Source: Trematomus loennbergii (taxonomy: Eukaryota > Chordata > Actinopteri > Perciformes > Nototheniidae). From it: a DNA stretch of 64,000 bases. Below the pieces are notes generated by a model. The model did not search any database, was not told where the DNA came from, and saw only the letters and a list, made by a program, of their open reading frames with translations. A program made the translations under genes and the position numbers. Of the stretch, positions 51,503-62,365 are shown piece by piece. How positions within the stretch are numbered: position 1 is the first letter of the stretch; each line of letters starts with the position of its first letter. Location of the stretch: assembly GCA_012861695.1 (NCBI GenBank), contig JAAOOA010000033.1:12928434-12992433 (forward strand). The letters run 5' to 3'.

Positions 51503-51720
51503 CCCTTATGTTGTGTTCGGGTCTCCCGTGACCCGTTTCAAGTTATAATTATAAAATAACTACGCTCTAGTTTTTTTTATCAGAACAAGGCTTCTTGATA
51601 TCCTCCACAACAGCTATATAAACACTACAAAACAGATTTTGACAATTTTTGCCAAGTCTGAAGGTCTCTAAAAAAAAAGTGTATAATTTGGTGTTCGGGT
51701 CTGGGACAGCCTGTCCTCCT
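51503..51720. mobile_element. piggyBac-like terminus
   Basis: TTAA (51499-51502) is followed by CCCTTATGTTGTGTTCGGGT and CTCCCGTGACCCG, similar in layout to the 48279 element (CCCTTGTATGGTGTTC ... GGGTCTGGTGGACCCG). A second TGTTCGGGTCTGGGAC block lies at about 51691. The matching right end with TTAA was not found. Confidence 0.6.
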
Positions 51721-51945
51721 ACAAAAAACGACCATATAGGCCTATTGTTCAAGCCCTTATTACGACCCAGAGACACGTTTTAAAGTGTATGTTGTTTCTT
51801 ACACGACCACTAGAGGTGCTCTAGTGGTCGTGTAAGAAACAACATGCTTGATTGCAAACGCTCCGGAGGGACGTTTATTCACAAATAACCCTCTCTGGAA
51901 AATCCTAAATTGTGGAATAGTTTGGCCATTAAAATGCTTTTTGAT
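51721..51945 (+). mobile_element. Long-TIR family sequence, forward copy with perfect palindrome
   Basis: The GACCATATAGGCCTATTG ... CCCTTATTACGACC end, then the CTAGTGGTCGTG segment, ACGCTCCGGAGGG and ACCCTCTCTGGAAAATCC, correspond to 17907-18085. At 51791-51843 the CTAGTGGTCGTG segment is doubled as a perfect inverted repeat with 23-bp arms and a 7-nt spacer. Confidence 0.75.
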
Positions 51946-51952
51946 TCGATTT

Positions 51953-53001
51953 CCGTCCTCCGTGTTTTATTATATAGAGTCGTTATTCATTTGTTTTAAA
52001 GCTAAAAAATAACAAAGAAGACCTTTGACCGGCACTTTTCAAATTTTGTCCTGAAGATTTAAACTTTAACGGATATCTTGACCGGCGAAACAAACTGAAA
52101 CTGAAACTCTGCCGCACGGTCCCCTCGTTCCTTGGAAGAGGCGGAGAGGTGGGTGTTTGTCATCTGCTGGTGGACTAACCGGAGAGAATTACAGTGCTTG
52201 CCTCGACAGGGAGGGATTGCATTGAATTAAAGCAGCGGGAGCAAACGCTTGCCTCGGGGAGGGAGAAAAAAAGCCACAGCGGAGAATAAACAGAAGGGTA
52301 ACCATGGTAACTATGGGCAGGAAGTCTTCTTCGCTGCTTTTGTGGCAGACTACAGCGCCACTTACAGGCCTGGCATATGTACTACAGCGTCTCCAGCGCT
52401 TTCGAACGGCAATGGCCGTGGCTGTCTCCTCCTGATTGGTGGAGTTGGCCCAATAGCCGTAGCGCCACCGTCCTGACGTCAGGACAGTGTTCAAATCTGG
52501 ATCAGTTTTTATCAGATCCGTTGCAGCCCCTTTTTTAGAGATTTGGGTATGGAGGAAAATAGAGAGGGTTGTGTTTCTGACACTTGGTGAGTTCCCTGGA
52601 ACACCGGGGACACATATTCATGTATAAAAGACGTACAAAAGTGCATTTGAAATCTTCCGGACAAAATTAGAAAAGTGCCGGTCAAAGGTCTTCTTTGTTA
52701 TTTATTGAGCTTTAAAACAAATGAATAACGACTCTATATAATAAAACACGGAGGACGGAGATCTCTTTTTCTCCCCCTCTTCTGACAGCCCAGCAGCTGA
52801 TCAGAGCACGTCTCCCCTCTCCTGCAGGGGGGCGTGGTCAGCAGAATCAGACCTGTAGACAGCAAACAGCACATAGAGCGAAATGAGGCATGGCTAAAAT
52901 GCATGATCTGTTTGGTATTTTGAAAACAGAAACGTATAAATATACCTTATATAGGTATGGCCCTACAATATATAATTTAAATATAGCATGATAGGTCCAA
53001 T
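51953..53001. mobile_element. Inverted pair of 62497-type TTAA MITE sequences
   Basis: From 51953 the internal cassette of the 62497-63485 MITE runs forward to about 52645. From 52650 to 53001 the left part of the same MITE runs in reverse, ending GCATGATAGGTCC-type sequence before TTAA at 53002-53005. About 110 bp (51953-52063 and 52650-52758) are thus inverted repeats around a 590-bp loop. The normal left end is missing from the forward half. Confidence 0.75.
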
Positions 53002-53005
53002 TTAA

Positions 53006-53238
53006 AGTATTCTTTAATGTATAAATAAAGCCTTATTAGTTTGTCTGTTTTGCACATCCTCCTATAATATCTTTGGACATCCTGCACTAGCTGTTTTATT
53101 GTAGAGATCACTACAGTATCTTCTTGATATTTTCTATTCTATATTTATATCATTGACCCTTTACTTTCCCCCTATTTTGTTTTCATCAAATAAACATATT
53201 CAATAAAAAAATTCAATAACGTGCTTTAACCACTAGGC
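53006..53238. other. Spacer in the nested cluster
   Basis: AT-rich sequence between the MITE end and the hAT terminus; nothing recognised. Confidence 0.4.
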
Positions 53239-53680
<442 letters not shown>

Positions 53681-53700
<20 letters not shown>

Positions 53701-54028
53701 CTCGACGGCGCTTTGCTAACATGGCAACATAAAGATATTTGGCGTTTGTAATAGCTTTGGCTCGGTCTGAACTCTTTGCGAGTGTTGGAGGCTTAAATGC
53801 TAGTGGGAGTTGGGTTTGCACTTCAGTCATTTTTCTTTTGGTACCGGTGATATTCACGTTCGGGTGATGCCTTTTCAAATGAGTGTGCAAGTTTGATGTA
53901 TTGCCTGCCGCGTAACCAATTTTAGTTGAACAATGCCGACAAAAAGCTTTGGTTCGGTCCACCTGTCTTTGTCCGTCATCCTTGTACGTAACTGCAAAAC
54001 CAAAATGTTCCCAAACCGGAGACTTCAA
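53681..54028 (-). pseudogene. ZBED1-like hAT transposase N-terminus with BED finger
   Basis: The frame opens MKSPVWEHFGFAVTYKDDGQ and contains a BED zinc finger: CRHCSTKIG (C-x2-C) and HLKRHHPNV (H-x4-H type) at about residues 34-57. It continues TQLPLAFKPP and SDRAKAITNA, closely resembling the N-terminus of fish ZBED1-type hAT transposases. After about residue 95 the match ends in an unrelated tail (LAKRRRVLRQTV), so the protein is cut off at the junction with the neighbouring hAT. The RNase H-like catalytic and dimerisation regions are absent. Confidence 0.8.
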
Positions 54029-54366
54029 TGATGCTGGAGGATTTTAGAGCTCACCTTTATCTGCGTTCGCCATTTCCTCAAATTACTGACTACATTTGAA
54101 CGCATCCCTGTGACCAGCTCTCATAGTATGCCTCTCGTCCAATGAAATGACTTGGTCGCTCTATGACGCGTTGAACCCAATGGGAGCAAATTACACTGAA
54201 CGCTGCGACGCAGCACCTGAGATTACTTCCAAAAAGTTGTTCACGTTCTCAATTGTTTATGTTTAACGTTATATTCGTTCGGTACACTTCGGGAACACAC
54301 GTGTACCGAACCGAAGGGCCCATACTGAATATTTTCGGTATGAATACGTATATCGTTAAACCCCTA
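54029..54366 (-). mobile_element. 5' non-coding end of the ZBED1-like hAT
   Basis: Read on the minus strand the segment begins TAGGGGTTTAACGATATACG and continues with TTCGGTTCGGTACACG-type sequence, the familiar terminus of fish ZBED1-type hAT elements (usually beginning CAGGGGT). The left-hand partner is missing. Confidence 0.65.
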
Positions 54367-54418
54367 CTGGACGTGGATTCTAAAAGTACAATATACACTT
54401 CTCGCTAGAAATCTAATC

Positions 54419-54640
54419 AAAAAGCATTTTAATGGCCAAACTATTCTACAAATTAGGATTTTCCAGAGAGGGTTATTTGTGAATATACGACCCTCCGGAG
54501 CGTTTGCAATTGCCGCAAATTGTTGTTTCTTACACGACCACTAGAGATGCTAAACTTTAAAACGTGACTATTATAATAATAAGCTGCTGAACAATCGACC
54601 TATTTGGTCGTATGAGTTGGAGGACTTGTTGCTTAATTTT
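54419..54640 (-). mobile_element. Long-TIR family sequence, inverted copy
   Basis: Sequence matching 51721-51945 in reverse orientation, from AAAAAGCATTTTAATGGCC to ACCTATTTGGTCG. It carries one arm of the CTAGTGGTCGTG segment, not the palindrome. With the forward copy it brackets about 2.5 kb of nested elements. Confidence 0.75.
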
Positions 54641-54642
54641 GC

Positions 54643-54760
54643 TCTCAAAGTGCACCAGATTGATGCATTTAACTTCAATATTTAAAAAAAAATCTTCCCG
54701 GGGGAGCATGCCCCAGGACCCCCCTAGAGGATATTAGGTCCACCCCCCACTTATAAAAAA
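54643..54760. mobile_element. hAT-type fragment shared with 11408-11510
   Basis: CTCAAAGTGCACCAGATTGA, AAATCTTCCCGGGGGAGCAT and AGGTCCACCCCCC are shared with the left part of the window in the same orientation. Confidence 0.6.
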
Positions 54761-54792
54761 TTGTACTTTACCCCATGATAGGACATCTTTAA

Positions 54793-55195
54793 AGCTACAT
54801 TAGCACACAAAATACATGCATTTAGATGATTTCTTTTAGACTAAATTGACCTCAACACAGGTTTCAAATACTTTACCTTGAGGCACACTAAAGTATGTCT
54901 GAATCAAGGAACAGTGGTTGACTTTTCAATTGCAGCCATGCAGTACACCTGTCAATCAATGCAGAGAGATGTTGAAACCGTTACAGCCCTTTAAAATACA
55001 GTTTTAGTTGTCTTCCAGAAGTTAAAGTTATTCTTATGCATTGAGTTTTGGATAAGTTTGGAAAGCAACCCACAGCAGGGAACCCGCACAAGCTAGTTTG
55101 GGTGTGAAAGAGCTTTGTTAGTTCTGACTCTTCTGGCATGTATTCATCACCGCATTCGTCAAGTTTGTATTTCATTTATCACCAGACACGTTTTC
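54793..55195. other. Spacer between TE cluster and the candidate galnt10 3' end
   Basis: No feature recognised. If the polyadenylation signal at 55214-55219 is used, transcription of the galnt10-like gene would end at about 55195. Confidence 0.4.
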
Positions 55196-55213
55196 ATCCA
55201 AATATAGAAACCT

Positions 55214-55219
55214 TTTATT
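55214..55219 (-). terminator. Candidate polyadenylation signal (AATAAA, minus strand)
   Basis: Plus-strand TTTATT reads AATAAA on the minus strand, with an AT-rich flank. It is the most distal of four such signals downstream of the galnt10-like stop. Confidence 0.35.
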
Positions 55220-55876
55220 TTACAATTTCAGCAAAAATATCATACAATTCCAGTTTAATTGTACAGTTTGTTAAATACCTAAATACACTTTTACAGTTGC
55301 AATGTCAGTAGAAAAAAATATTGGATATTTTTTATGAGATACAAAATGTACACTTTCCTACACATGAAAATCCACACATGTACACAACATGGTGTAAATG
55401 GCCGACCATGGCCACTGACATTAAAAACCTATGCCCTTTTAAAACAATATGAACTCTCGTCTTAAAGTTCCCCACTTAAATAAAAAAGTGGCAGGACATT
55501 TACCCTTACCTTACTCAACAAACTGTGGAAAAGTATTGAATACAAAAGGAAATGTGTTTGACAACTTGAACTGGATTTTTCTGCTGTAATTTGTTTTTTA
55601 TAGAGGAATAGCTTGTACACAGTGATAAAAAGATGTAATACTTTACCACAGTGAATGAAATCTATAACAAGTCAATGTAATGTGTCATTAAGACTCAACC
55701 TATTGTTTTTATTGATGTACTAAAAACATACTTTACATGTGCAATGGAAAGGTTAAATATACTCGAATGAGCAAAAGAAAAACACAAAAAAGAAAAACAC
55801 TTTACTCAAAGGGATACAGTTAGCAACACTTTGGGCAATATGTTCAATTGTCCAATTTCCCAGAGAGATCATTTAA

Positions 55877-56365
55877 AGTGGACCTATCATGCTATATTTG
55901 AATAATATAATGTAGGACCATACCTATATAAGGCATATTTATACTTTTTTTTTTTCAAAATACCAAACAGATCATGCATTTTAGCCATGCCTCATTTTGC
56001 TCAATTTGACATTTTTTAGCTCTGTGTTTGTAAGGGCAGATAAGGGCAGAACAGCACCATCTACAGGCCTGGCATATGTACTACAGCGTCTCCAGCGCTT
56101 TCGAACGGCAATGGCCGTGGCTGTCTCCTCCTGATTGGTGGAGTTGGCCCAATAGCCGTAGCGCCACCGTCCTGACGTCAGGACAGTGTTCAAATCTGGA
56201 TCAGTCTGTATCAGATCCGTTGCAGCCCCTTTTTTAGAGATTTGGGTATGGAGGAAAATAGAGAGGGTTGTGTTTTCTGACACTTGGTGAGTTCCCTGGA
56301 ACACCGGGGACACATATTCATGTATAAAAGACGTACAAAAGTGCATTTTGCATGATAGGTCCCCT
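55877..56365 (+). mobile_element. TTAA MITE, short form, 489 bp
   Basis: TTAA at 55873-55876 and 56366-56369 flank AGTGGACCTATCATGC and the complement of GCATGATAGGTCCCC. It is the same family as 62497-63485 but with most of the internal cassette deleted; it keeps only the CTACAGGCCTGGCATATGTA-to-TTTCGAACGG part. It lies in the presumed 3' UTR. Confidence 0.85.
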
Positions 56366-57858
56366 TTAAGTCAATTTCTGTGGTAAAACAATTGTTTATT
56401 TTTTAAAGCTCAAATGAATGGTTACACTAATTGGGACAACAACAAAAACAGCTAAAAACCCAGCTATTGCTCAGTTAAGTTTCTCTCAATATAATTGGCA
56501 AAGTTTCTTATTTCTGGAAAAGGTACTGAAGAACTAGCAGGGATTTCAAATCACTACCTAGAACATCATCATCTTCTTTGTATGGTATGTTTAAGAATCC
56601 ACCTTTTTATCTAATGTTCAACCGAAAGGAATCAAGTTATTTTGTAAAACAAAGGAGACACTTCTAAGATATAAGGTACTTTAGTAGTACAATAAAAATA
56701 CTTATAGTGTATCATTACAGCCCACAATGTTGCTACGTGTATTCAGCCCTCAACACAAGTGTGTGCTCAAGTACAGTGTTTGTATTAAACAGTCACAACA
56801 GTCCTTCACAATAAAGTCCTATGATTGAACAGCCCTGATTGCACTACTGATCCGAACAGGACTTTGACACATCACCCAGAAAACAGTGTTTTAAAACCTT
56901 CAAAGAAAAATAGTAGGAAACATGAAATAAATCAGGCTGTAAAAGGTCAGGTGGGTTTTCGCTTCTGTCCTGTTTGGTCCTGTAGTGAAATCCTGGCTAC
57001 ATCAGAGACTCAGTGGTCTGCAGCAGCAATTCCCACTCCCCTCTTAACAATCTGACAATGTACAAGTTGTCCAGGCATGTAGCGAGAAGGTCAGGGGAAA
57101 AAGGACACAGGAACCCTGAACTAAATTTAAATCGCCATGGTCTTCTATCAGGTGTGCAAAGGCAGGATCTTTTTCTCAGAGAAAGACAGTTTGCCATATT
57201 GAATAAAAGGATTAGTGTTGGATTTTCAACAAAGATAATGTTATAAGGTGTCAATTGTTGGCCAAATCACAATTGAAGACATACATGATGCATGGGCTGC
57301 CAAGTCTACAATTAGTCTTTAAAATATATGCATTTACTATTTATATATACTTGTCTATAGTAAATATTTTATTATGTCATCTTAAAAGTGTTCTAACCTG
57401 AACAGATGCCTGTCATTTTAGCAAACAATTCTGTCCGAGTTAGCCTAATTTGTGACTTAAAAGTACCTTTTCTAAGGTATGTCGAGTATAGGACCTGTTG
57501 TTTTGGACTGTTGACATCTTATCAAGCACAATACCTGATAATGACGCATACTGTACATTGTTCTTTTTCACAAACCAGATTAGAGAATGGGTGCAGGCGA
57601 CAGACCAGGAAATGCCAGGAAATCACGTTGAGCAGGAAACTAATCAGCTAAATCATTTAAATGATAACATAACATTTAATTAAAACAGAAAGAAAAAAAT
57701 AGGGTAAAAACAATGTAGTAAACAACAATTCCCTTTCCCATAAAAGTACTTTGGATTGAACAGGTGGGAAAACAACAAAACAGCATCGTGTAGTGATTAA
57801 ACGGGTCTTCTTAGGGCTAATAGTTTCAAGGCAGGAGGAAAATGTGGTGGGAAACTAA

Positions 57859-58864
57859 GGCCCCGGCTCCACGAGGACGGAAACTGGTTGAATCCGCATA
57901 TTTCTCATGCGTATAGCCCTCTAAGCTCCACGACGCCGTAAGGGAAACGTAGAAACAGACCCCGCAAACGACAACGGGTCCAAAGGTGGATAGATCTGGG
58001 AACTGAGCGCTCTGGGGGGTCCAACGGGGCCGTGGAGTCGCCTATACGGTCATTCGTTTTCATAGCCCCGCCTCTCCCTGCCTCTCCCCCGCGGGGTTGC
58101 TATCGTGCTCCAGTCGCTACTGACCATGCTACAGTTCTTTGTGCAACATCTACAGGAGCTCCTCCTTGAATTCAGATTATTTATCTTTATCTCGATATGG
58201 ACATAAACGCGAGTGAAGTCTAATCTGACAGGACGGAGACACGCAGCTCCTGCCGCTGTGATGCAGCGGGAGCAAAACACACACTTCAAGTCAGATCATC
58301 ACCCTTAGCTATTTTAATTACCTCTCAAACTAGTTATAAATATGTTCATTTTTACTGTCGGGTCACTCATTACAGGATCAGCTGCTGCATGAGACAGACA
58401 CTGACGCTGTGAGAAGAGAGGAAAAAGAGAGGCTCTGTGTATTTATGATTATATATCATTATATCGTCGTATTAATTTGTTTTAAAGCTCAATAAATAAC
58501 AATGAAGACCTTTTGACCGGCACTTTTATAATTTTGTCCGGAAGATTTAAACTTTAATACACGTTGAAACTCTGCGCGGATCCCTCGGCCCCCACCCATG
58601 GAATAAACAGAAGGGCAGCCATGACAACCATTCTTCTTCGCTGCCTTTGTGGAGGAAGTTGCTGCTTTTGTGGAGGAAGTTACAGCACCACGTACAGGTT
58701 CGGCATATGTACTGCAGCTTTTCCAGCGTTTGGATGTAAACGGAGCCGTCTCGTGGAGCTTGACACAATCCGGTGTATATTGCGTGGGGACGGAAGGTTT
58801 TTTGCGGTTGCATTTGCGTTACTCCGATGCGTTTTGCCGTATTTGTCCTCGTGGAGCCGGGGCC
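57859..58864. mobile_element. MITE with GGCCCCGG ends, second copy, 1006 bp
   Basis: Perfect inverted repeats GGCCCCGGCTCCACGAGGAC (57859-57878) and complement (58845-58864) are flanked by TAA at 57856-57858 and 58865-58867. It shares family with 28387-29223, and its middle (58480-58720) contains the AATAACA ... GACCGGCAC ... GTCCGGAAGATTTAAACTTT cassette also found in the TTAA MITEs. It lies in the presumed 3' UTR. Confidence 0.85.
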
Positions 58865-60593
58865 TAAGTCTCTTTAGCTCTATTCACAGCCAGAAGTTAC
58901 ATGTGTGTTCATTGAGAGAGCCATATAAGGCTCACAAAGCCAGAGGCACCCTCAATGTCCTGCACCAGAGTCGAGGTCAACTCATCTTTCATTTGAAATG
59001 AGATTCAGGAGAAGTTTTTGATGTAAAGATTCTTAGATTTCAAGAAAAGTCACATCCTGAATAGATTGAATTGTTTCCTATGCTGATGTAGACATCTTTG
59101 GCCCACACACACATACACTTTTTCAGAAAATACACACACCTATCTAATCCTCTTCCAACAAGGCACGAAGATTTCATTCAAGTTTATCATTACACAAGTG
59201 CTTAATGCATTTTAAACCCCCATTCGTCTCAATCCCAGAGCTACCTCAGCGAGCCTATCCAGAGTGATTCTCCTATTCGTCTCCCTGAACGCTAAAGTGA
59301 TGTGTCAGCTCGGCAGCCGGCCAATCGTGCGGCCCTGCTGTGAATCAGCTGGCCTGACAGTCACAGAGCCAGTCATCCAGCCAGGCAAGCGTCCATTTGC
59401 AGTCCCACCCGCTGCTTTTGCGCCGCGCCGCGACCCTGCGCTCGGCAGAATGTGACGGGGTCGTTCCGGCGACTGATCAGCATGAGTCGTGCGGGGGAGC
59501 AGCAAAGGGCGAACAGGAAGCAGGGGGGGGGGGACTCTAAGAGGTGTGACAGCATCCACCACCACCCCCCTCACAACAAACAAACCCTTAGCCAGCAAGA
59601 GTTGGACTGAACAAACCCCCGGGATTGGATAGTGCTCGCATCCGAGGAATAAAAGAAGAAGTGGCACAGTGACAAACCCGCGGACGAGTCATCAATAAAT
59701 ACTCCAGCAAAGTTCAGAACAGAGGAAAAAAAAGGCATAAGGGGCATTAAAGAGTTCGCTGTTCTACTTTCTTTTCTATTTCCACCTGCTACATTCAGAG
59801 CAGCTCGGGCCCCACAGTGGCCACAGAGAGTTGGTGGGGGGGAGGGGAGCAGGGGACACGAGGGGAGGATGAAGGAGGGAACAGAAGGTGGATGAGGGTT
59901 GTAAAAGAGAATCAATTCACCAGGTGATTTTCAGAGTGGTTCTGCCTGGCTTCACCCAGGTGTCAGGATGACTTTGGCTCAGCTGGAGCAGCCACCTCCC
60001 CCCCCCCCCCAGGGAGGTTGACAGAGCTGGAGAGACATAAGGGGATTTGAGAGGGAAGAATGGAAAAGGTGCAGTCATGCAGGCAGATAGAGACGGACGT
60101 GCAGGCGGAGGCGGACCAGAAGAGACAGAAGGAGAAAGAGATGGAGTCAGCGGATAAAGGTGGATAGACAGAGAAAATGAGAATACAAAAACTGTGCAAG
60201 GGAACAGAAAGGCAACGGATAAAGGCAGAGAACATTTTAAAACAAAAGGGAATGAAGAAAAGGGAGGAAAGATAACCAATCACCAGCCAAATCAGGAAGT
60301 GAGACATACCAACGCCACAGCAACACCGTGTCAGAGCAAATACATCTCACACTAAATCACTTTTAAACACACATCCATCTATCAAAGCTCAACTCAGTCT
60401 TCCCTCTGACTGATGTGTTTAAACAACTTCCCTCACGGTGTCCCATCATGCCTCAGTCTGAGTGACCCTAAGAGAAACAGCTGCCACCTTCAGGTAAACG
60501 GGGAACCAAATGAATGTAAAACCCCATTTCCCAGCAGCAGCAGCAGCAGATCCACGTCTGTGTGCGTCAGGAGTTCGTGGATGCTGCAGGGCC

Positions 60594-60757
60594 TCAGTTG
60601 CCGCCCCGGTTGAATTGTTCCAACACGGTGGAGTTGGTCTTCTCAAAAACCCACTGCTGCGTGGGGGCGAGGGGTCGCACGTGTTCATGAAGATTCGCCG
60701 CTCGTTGGGGCTGCAGTCGATACAACTGTTACTGACCGTGTGATACAGACTCGTATC
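60594..60757 (-). CDS. galnt10-like terminal exon (lectin domain end), one base short
   Basis: This is the last coding exon of a polypeptide N-acetylgalactosaminyltransferase, a Golgi enzyme that starts mucin-type O-glycosylation. The acceptor CTTCCTCCAG precedes DTSLYHTVSNSCIDCSPNER, then RIFMNTCDPS. This is the last (gamma) repeat of the C-terminal ricin-type lectin domain, which binds GalNAc-glycopeptides. After DPS the frame breaks in a run of five C (60663-60667, minus strand). One more base would continue to QQWVFEKTNSTVLEQFN and TGA at 60594-60596, including the conserved Q-x-W. The exon length is 164 nt where 165 is needed. Read literally, translation runs on to 60446. It joins the upstream exon in phase 0. 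The break may be a sequencing or assembly error, or a real mutation. Assignment to galnt10 rather than a paralogue is from recognition of the human C-terminus. Confidence 0.85.
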
Positions 60758-60943
60758 CTGGAGGAAGGTTGGAGAAACACAAAAGATCGTCTAAATAACA
60801 AAATTAGGATTTCTTTCATTGTAACATTTTCACCTTGAAGTCCATTTTTCTTCAAGCATGAAATTAATTATGTTGAAACTTGCGCTGGTGATGACACTTT
60901 AACCTTTCAAATCTGTAATTAATTCATCATTAATACACTAAAC

Positions 60944-61761
60944 CAGTGGTTCTCAACTGGTCAGGCCTCGGGACCCACTTTTTCCTTTGTCAATGAATTG
61001 CGACCCGAAATTTTGAACCACTCCAATCTGTTCAACAAAAAATTGTGCTGTAATATATATGCTTTTCAGCAGACAATATTAATTAAAGTGAAGTAACCTA
61101 CAGTGCATATATCCCTTCACAGAACTAAAGTATGCTTTTAAAAAAGGTTTAATGAGATGATGGAATCAAAACTGAACTGTATAACATATAAAGGCACACA
61201 TGCTCAGGGGGGTCTGGGGGATTCTCCCCAGGAGATTTTTAGAAATACTAACATATAAACTACGCATTCTGGTACACTCTGAGAAGAAAATAAATAAATC
61301 TATTACTACCCGACATATTAATAATATGTTATGCCATTGTTTGTTTTTCACTTTGTTCTGACAGCTGAACTTGCTGCTCCACACAGAGAGAAGAGTAAAG
61401 AGGAGAGAGTCTGTGTGAATTACTTTACATTGTGGATAGGGTAGATAGCCCCCATTGTTCTGTGACCTGTCAATCATCGGCAACAATCTTGATTCTGATT
61501 GGCCAGAAGACTCGAAAAAACATCAGCAAAGATGTTTTATTGAGAAGATGATCACTATGTGAAAAGAAGTTTTCAAAACCGTTTATGGTCTCCGGTACTT
61601 CCAGTCCAACGCCTACTGCATGCACAGCGCTAGAAAATCTGGCCTTCAAAATAAAAGTTTGACCTTTTTCAAGTCTTCTAAAAAAAAAAAAAAAAATGTA
61701 TTTCACTCACATCTGCGACCCACTCGAAACGGGTCAGCGACCCAACAGTTGAGAACCACTG
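60944..61761. mobile_element. Non-autonomous hAT, 818 bp, in galnt10 intron
   Basis: Perfect 16-bp inverted repeats CAGTGGTTCTCAACTG (60944-60959) and complement (61746-61761), with a perfect 8-bp duplication CACTAAAC (60936-60943 and 61762-61769). The ends resemble Charlie-type hAT elements. No transposase is encoded. It lies in the intron between the two galnt10-like exons. Confidence 0.95.
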
Positions 61762-62208
61762 CACTAAACTGTACTAATTAGCAGGCATAGACTTAAATAT
61801 TTGTACATTTATTATAAAAAATGTTTCACTGATTAGTCTTTTTCTCTCTGTTTACTGCTGAAGACGGTTTATGATAAAACCTTAAATCCTAGAGATTTTT
61901 TTATTTTTTTTATAAATACAATTGTGGCCTGATATATGGCATGTTTTTGTTTTAACCGAGCTGAAATGCATAACAACAGCATAATGAGGTCCTTAGAATA
62001 TCCATCAGCTGCAGGGCAGTTTCTGTTTGAATGCAAAACTTTACTGAATGATTAAGTGACCTCAAAAGTCATTTATTTCAAGGCAGTTATGTTATAAACT
62101 TTGTTGTTTCGTGAAAAAAAAGGAAGGGGGAACAAAAGAGCAGAGCGGCTGATATAAATAGAGATAATGCGTTTACAGTTTCTGTGTTCACACTCTGCTG
62201 TGCCGTAC

Positions 62209-62358
62209 CTTTCTGTAGCGCCACAGCTGGTTGCCCTTCATGCCGTGACAGTCGTACAGGGTGACGGGGCTGTTGTGTGAAACGGCATCGAAACAGACTT
62301 TCTTTGTGTGCATGGGGTCACCCACCCGGATGTCCTCTCTCCATCCGAATGTGAACAC
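62209..62358 (-). CDS. galnt10-like penultimate exon (lectin domain)
   Basis: A 150-nt, phase 0-0 exon encodes [20 protein letters not shown] then [20 protein letters not shown] and [10 protein letters not shown]. This is a middle repeat of the ricin-type lectin domain, with the C-x-D motif (VCFDA) and Q-x-W (NQLW). The donor is AGAAAG/GTACGG (GT at 62207-62208). The acceptor is TTTTGCCTGCAG/G (AG at 62359-62360). The acceptor CCTGCAGG is one copy of the 8-bp duplication made by a hAT insertion (62366-63924). Earlier exons (transmembrane anchor and GT-A catalytic domain) must lie to the right of the window. No frame damage is seen here. The sequence matches GALNT10 better than other GalNAc-transferases known to me. 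Confidence 0.9.
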
Positions 62359-62365
62359 CTGCAGG

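Larger units (their letters stand above)
55196..60593 (-). other. Probable long 3' untranslated region of the galnt10-like gene
   Basis: Downstream (leftward) of the stop at 60594-60596 no further coding exon is seen. Minus-strand AATAAA signals (TTTATT on the plus strand) occur at 57368-57373, 56395-56400, 55708-55713 and 55214-55219. The AU-rich sequence from 57700 down to 55200 looks like vertebrate 3' UTR, and the last signal is followed by an apparent change of character. The region contains two transposon insertions (55877-56365 and 57859-58864) and a GC-rich block at 59300-59520. The UTR extent is inference; the real transcript may end earlier. Confidence 0.4.

Noticed and set aside
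59305..59915. Pro/Leu-rich frames on the minus strand
   Set aside because: GC-rich low-complexity sequence in the presumed 3' UTR; overlapping frames in several phases and no domain.
60532..60549. Six CAG/CTG repeats
   Set aside because: Short and in the presumed 3' UTR; unremarkable length.
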